Below, one piece after another: positions 61,688 through 64,000 of a stretch of DNA of 64,000 nucleotides (within the stretch, counting starts at the first letter, position 1; every line of letters starts with the position of its first letter). The position numbers were made by a program, and so were the translations under genes. Source of the DNA: Kosmotoga olearia TBF 19.5.1 (GTDB lineage: Bacteria > Thermotogota > Thermotogae > Petrotogales > Kosmotogaceae); the NCBI RefSeq assembly GCF_000023325.1, contig NC_012785.1:1178001-1242000 (forward strand), written 5' to 3'. The notes beneath the pieces were generated by a model that searched no databases, was not told the origin of the DNA, and saw nothing but the letters and a program-made list of their open reading frames with translations.

Positions 61688-62929
61688 GTGAAAAAGGTAG
61701 TAGCGGTGTTGTTGGTTGTTCTTTTGGCTACTTTTGTGGTAGCCAAGGTTAAGATCACGTTCTTTGGCGACAATGATCCCAATAGTGCAGATGGCCTTTT
61801 GACAAGGCTCTTCAATGCATCCCAGGATGAAATTGAAGTTGAGTTTCTTATTCAGTCATGGTCAACTGATGACAAACACACGGCTCTTGTTACAAGGCTG
61901 GGTGCTGGTGATCCAAATCCCACGGTATTCATGGGAGATGTAATTTGGCCGGCAGAGTTTGCGGCAGCTGGTTGGGTAATGGATCTTACAGACTATGTTT
62001 CTGAGGAAGAATTGAAGGATTTCCTCCCTGGGACAATTCAGGCGTGTACCTATGAAGGAAGGCTGTATGCTCTTCCATCTTTTACTGATGCTGGTCTTTT
62101 GTACTACAGGAAAGATCTTCTTGAAAAATATGGCTATAAGGTTCCAGAAACCTGGGATGAATTGGTCAAAATTGCAAAAGATATATCCGAAAAGGAAGGC
62201 ATTTACGGCTTTGTCTTCCAGGGTGCCCAATACGAAGGACTTGTTTGTGATGCAGTTGAATACATAGCTGGAAACGGAGGCGCTATAATTGATGCCAATG
62301 GGAAAGTCACAGTGAACAGCCCTGAGGTTATTGAAGCGCTTCAGTTTATGCATGACATGATTTACAAATACAAGATTGCTCCAGAATCCGTTCTTTCTTT
62401 CATGGAAGAAGATGCAAGAACAACCTTCCAGCAGGGAAAGGCTGTTTTTATGAGAAACTGGCCTTATTGTAACTCTCCGACAAACCTCAATAGTCCTCAA
62501 TCAGCTGTTAGAGGAAAATTCGGAATGGCTCCAATGCCCAGAGGGCCCAGAGGAAAATCTGGTGCTGCTACGCTTGGAGGTTGGAACATCTTTATAAACA
62601 ATTTTGCCTCTAAAGAGGAAAAAGAGGCTGCCATTAAATTCGCCAAGTTCCTTACATCAGAAACAGCTCAGGTTATAAGAGCCATTATTGGTGGAAATTC
62701 TCCAACAAGAATTTCCGTTTACAGCAACCCTGCCGCTTTGAAAGCCAATCCTTCCTTAAAAGATTATTATCCAATTATGATTAATGCTGTTCCGAGACCA
62801 GTTACTCCCTGGTATGCTGAAATAACTGATGTCATGCAGGAAGAGTTCCATGCCGCTCTCACTGGTGAAAAGACACCAGCTAAAGCTGTAAGGGATCTTG
62901 AAAAGAAGATCAAGGCAATATATTGGTGA
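61688..62929 (+). CDS. sugar ABC transporter substrate-binding protein (family 1)
   Basis: The 413-residue protein starts at GTG 61688 behind GGAGGTG, with a signal peptide (KKVVAVLLVVLLATFVVA) and no lipobox. It shows features of the MalE/TreS-type group: DPNPTVFMGDVIWPAEFAAA, YYRKDLLEKYGYKVPETWDE, and QQGKAVFMRNWPY. It captures a sugar, possibly trehalose or another alpha-glucoside by similarity of organisation, for import by the permeases downstream. A strong hairpin after the gene probably raises its level above that of the permeases. Confidence 0.93.
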   Translation: MKKVVAVLLVVLLATFVVAKVKITFFGDNDPNSADGLLTRLFNASQDEIEVEFLIQSWSTDDKHTALVTRLGAGDPNPTVFMGDVIWPAEFAAAGWVMDLTDYVSEEELKDFLPGTIQACTYEGRLYALPSFTDAGLLYYRKDLLEKYGYKVPETWDELVKIAKDISEKEGIYGFVFQGAQYEGLVCDAVEYIAGNGGAIIDANGKVTVNSPEVIEALQFMHDMIYKYKIAPESVLSFMEEDARTTFQQGKAVFMRNWPYCNSPTNLNSPQSAVRGKFGMAPMPRGPRGKSGAATLGGWNIFINNFASKEEKEAAIKFAKFLTSETAQVIRAIIGGNSPTRISVYSNPAALKANPSLKDYYPIMINAVPRPVTPWYAEITDVMQEEFHAALTGEKTPAKAVRDLEKKIKAIYW

Positions 62930-62955
62930 TAATGTTTATAAGATCTTTTTGCCTC

Positions 62956-62983
62956 AAATCTGGCCCCTTAAGGGGCCAGATTT
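62956..62983 (+). other. intercistronic hairpin after the binding-protein gene
   Basis: AAATCTGGCCCC (62956-62967) and GGGGCCAGATTT (62972-62983) form a perfect 12-bp stem with loop TTAA. Such hairpins often protect the upstream binding-protein mRNA or cause partial termination. Confidence 0.8.
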
Positions 62984-63002
62984 ATTGAAGGAGGGTTGAA
63001 GC

Positions 63003-63905
63003 ATGAAGAAGTACTCAAGAGAACGGCGTGAAACTCAATTGGGAATGCTTTTTGTTATACCTTCGCTCATTGTAATTGCTCTTGTGATTTTTTTCCCAAT
63101 TGGGCGCACCTTTTACCTGTCTTTGTTTAAATACAATTTAAAGTTTCCAAGACTGATGCGGTTTATTGGTTTGGGTAATTACATGAACCTGTTCCAGGAT
63201 GATAGATTCTGGAATTCAGTAAAAGTTACGTTATCTTTTACTTTTACAGCCGTTGCCTTCGAAACTGTTCTTGGGATTCTTATTGCACTTGTTATAAACA
63301 AGAATTTTAAAGGCAGAGGAATAGTAAGGGCTGCTACACTTGTGCCCTGGGCTATTCCAACGGTTGCCTCTGCACAGATGTGGCGTATGATGTTTTCAGA
63401 CCAGTTTGGAGTTATAAACGACATTTTTATGAAGTTGGGAATTATAAGCGAATATGTGAATTTCATAGGAAAGCAACCTCATGCTTTTTGGGCAATGGTT
63501 GCTGCTGATGTTTGGAAGACCACACCTTTCATGGCGCTGCTTCTTCTCGCTGGACTTCAGGTGATTCCCATGCAGATCTACGAAGCGGCAAAAGTAGATG
63601 GTGCTAATAAATGGAAGCAATTCTGGTCGATTACCTTGCCAATGTTAAAACCGACAATACTAGTTGCTTTGATTTTTAGAACGCTTGACACTTTTAAGGC
63701 TTTTGATATTTCACTGGTTTTGACAAATGGTGGACCTGCTTCGAGTACTGAATTACTCTCGCTTTACAACTACAAGATAATGATTCAGCAGTTGAATTTT
63801 GGAAAAGGATCGGCTATCGCCATCGTGTTATTCGCCTTCACGATGCTTATAGCCTTTTTCTTCATAAAGATTCTTGGGGCAAATCCATATTCTTCAGGGA
63901 AGTGA
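63003..63905 (+). CDS. sugar ABC transporter permease, MalF/UgpA type
   Basis: The 300-residue permease has six membrane segments and the EAA loop that contacts the ATPase (QIYEAAKVDGANKWKQFWSI near residue 195, followed by TLPMLKPT). AGGAGGG precedes ATG 63003. It forms the transmembrane channel together with the gene starting at 63910. It follows the binding-protein gene after a hairpin. Confidence 0.94.
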   Translation: MKKYSRERRETQLGMLFVIPSLIVIALVIFFPIGRTFYLSLFKYNLKFPRLMRFIGLGNYMNLFQDDRFWNSVKVTLSFTFTAVAFETVLGILIALVINKNFKGRGIVRAATLVPWAIPTVASAQMWRMMFSDQFGVINDIFMKLGIISEYVNFIGKQPHAFWAMVAADVWKTTPFMALLLLAGLQVIPMQIYEAAKVDGANKWKQFWSITLPMLKPTILVALIFRTLDTFKAFDISLVLTNGGPASSTELLSLYNYKIMIQQLNFGKGSAIAIVLFAFTMLIAFFFIKILGANPYSSGK

Positions 63906-63909
63906 TTGA

Positions 63910-64000
63910 ATGAAGCGTAGAAAACTCAATCAGTTGCTTTTACTTATAACGGTGATGGTGATAGTAATTTATATGTTTTTTCCCTTTTACTGGCTTTTTA
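63910..64000 (+). CDS. sugar ABC transporter permease, MalG/UgpE type (3' truncated by window edge)
   Basis: ATG 63910 follows the MalF-type stop by four bases and reads MKRRKLNQLLLLITVMVIVI and then YMFFPFYWLF, which is the first membrane segment and the PFYW motif typical of MalG-type permeases. The remaining part is outside the window. Confidence 0.85.
   Translation, partial: MKRRKLNQLLLLITVMVIVIYMFFPFYWLF

Noticed and set aside
63003-64000. Assignment of the sugar transporter to trehalose or maltose specifically
   Set aside because: Gene order and motifs fit several alpha-glucoside systems and no sugar-metabolism enzyme is in view, so only the general class is stated.

Overview
The window reads as a chromosomal stretch of an anaerobic, thermophile-type member of the Thermotogae, closest in style to Kosmotoga or Mesotoga. 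The pointers are strong AGGAGGTGATC-type ribosome-binding sites, moderate GC, class III Hcp, MinD-type ATPases with inserted ferredoxins, NifX-like proteins, a LemA/HtpX pair, a short Ompα-like toga protein and sugar ABC transporters. The genus is an inference from gene content; no database search was possible.

Layout. 1-2300: end of a glycosyltransferase, a flippase-like membrane protein and a PlsC-type acyltransferase (glycolipid or lipid set). 2300-7700: a degenerate GGDEF protein fused to a ribbon-helix-helix domain, a secreted 5'-nucleotidase with LysM, and a three-gene ABC-2 exporter. 7700-12400: CstA-type carbon/pyruvate transporter with a LytS/LytTR two-component system and a tandem direct repeat that looks like the LytTR operator. 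12400-19600: peroxiredoxin, then a ten-gene minus-strand cluster (PadR regulator, FAD disulfide reductase, radical SAM protein, ferredoxin, two NifX-like proteins, two ferredoxin-containing MinD ATPases, two small Gly/Arg-rich proteins) with a perfect inverted repeat over its promoter. 20200-26500: pyrophosphatase, two HD-GYP proteins and a nest of two insertion sequences. 28000-32900: one complete 16S-23S-5S operon with no tRNA in the spacer. 33200-34530: an intact IS256-family element. 34800-41500: HtpX/LemA, NagD-type phosphatase, toga-type protein, THEP1 NTPase, a split permease pair and an ABC-2 exporter. 41600-43300: decayed nuclease, tRNA-Cys and tRNA-Asp. 43300-49900: nitrosative/oxidative stress block (Hcp, DUF438-hemerythrin-PAS protein, two Crp/Fnr regulators) followed by a second split permease pair, one half of which carries an Fe-S domain. 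50100-52700: large secreted PHP-domain protein. 52700-56600: a candidate leader-peptide attenuator followed by an ABC exporter and an ABC-F ATPase. 57100-64000: pilin, S9 peptidase, LacI regulator and a sugar ABC transporter that runs off the window.

Three points stand out. First, the non-coding gaps carry arrays of short hairpins whose centres are spaced almost exactly 21 bp apart; stem sequences differ between hairpins but pairing is kept, and one IS256 copy has inserted into such a hairpin with a perfect 8-bp target duplication. Second, positions 52737-52956 hold a promoter, a 34-codon leader and four mutually exclusive pairing segments ending in a terminator, directly ahead of an ABC exporter and an ABC-F protein; this fits translation-coupled attenuation in an antibiotic-response locus. 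Third, several regulator genes sit beside matching candidate operators (GGDEF-RHH, LytTR, PadR, HcpR-like Crp/Fnr, LacI).

All functional calls come from reading motifs and context by eye. Structures were paired by hand, and starts were moved from the longest open frame where a Shine-Dalgarno sequence supported a different codon.
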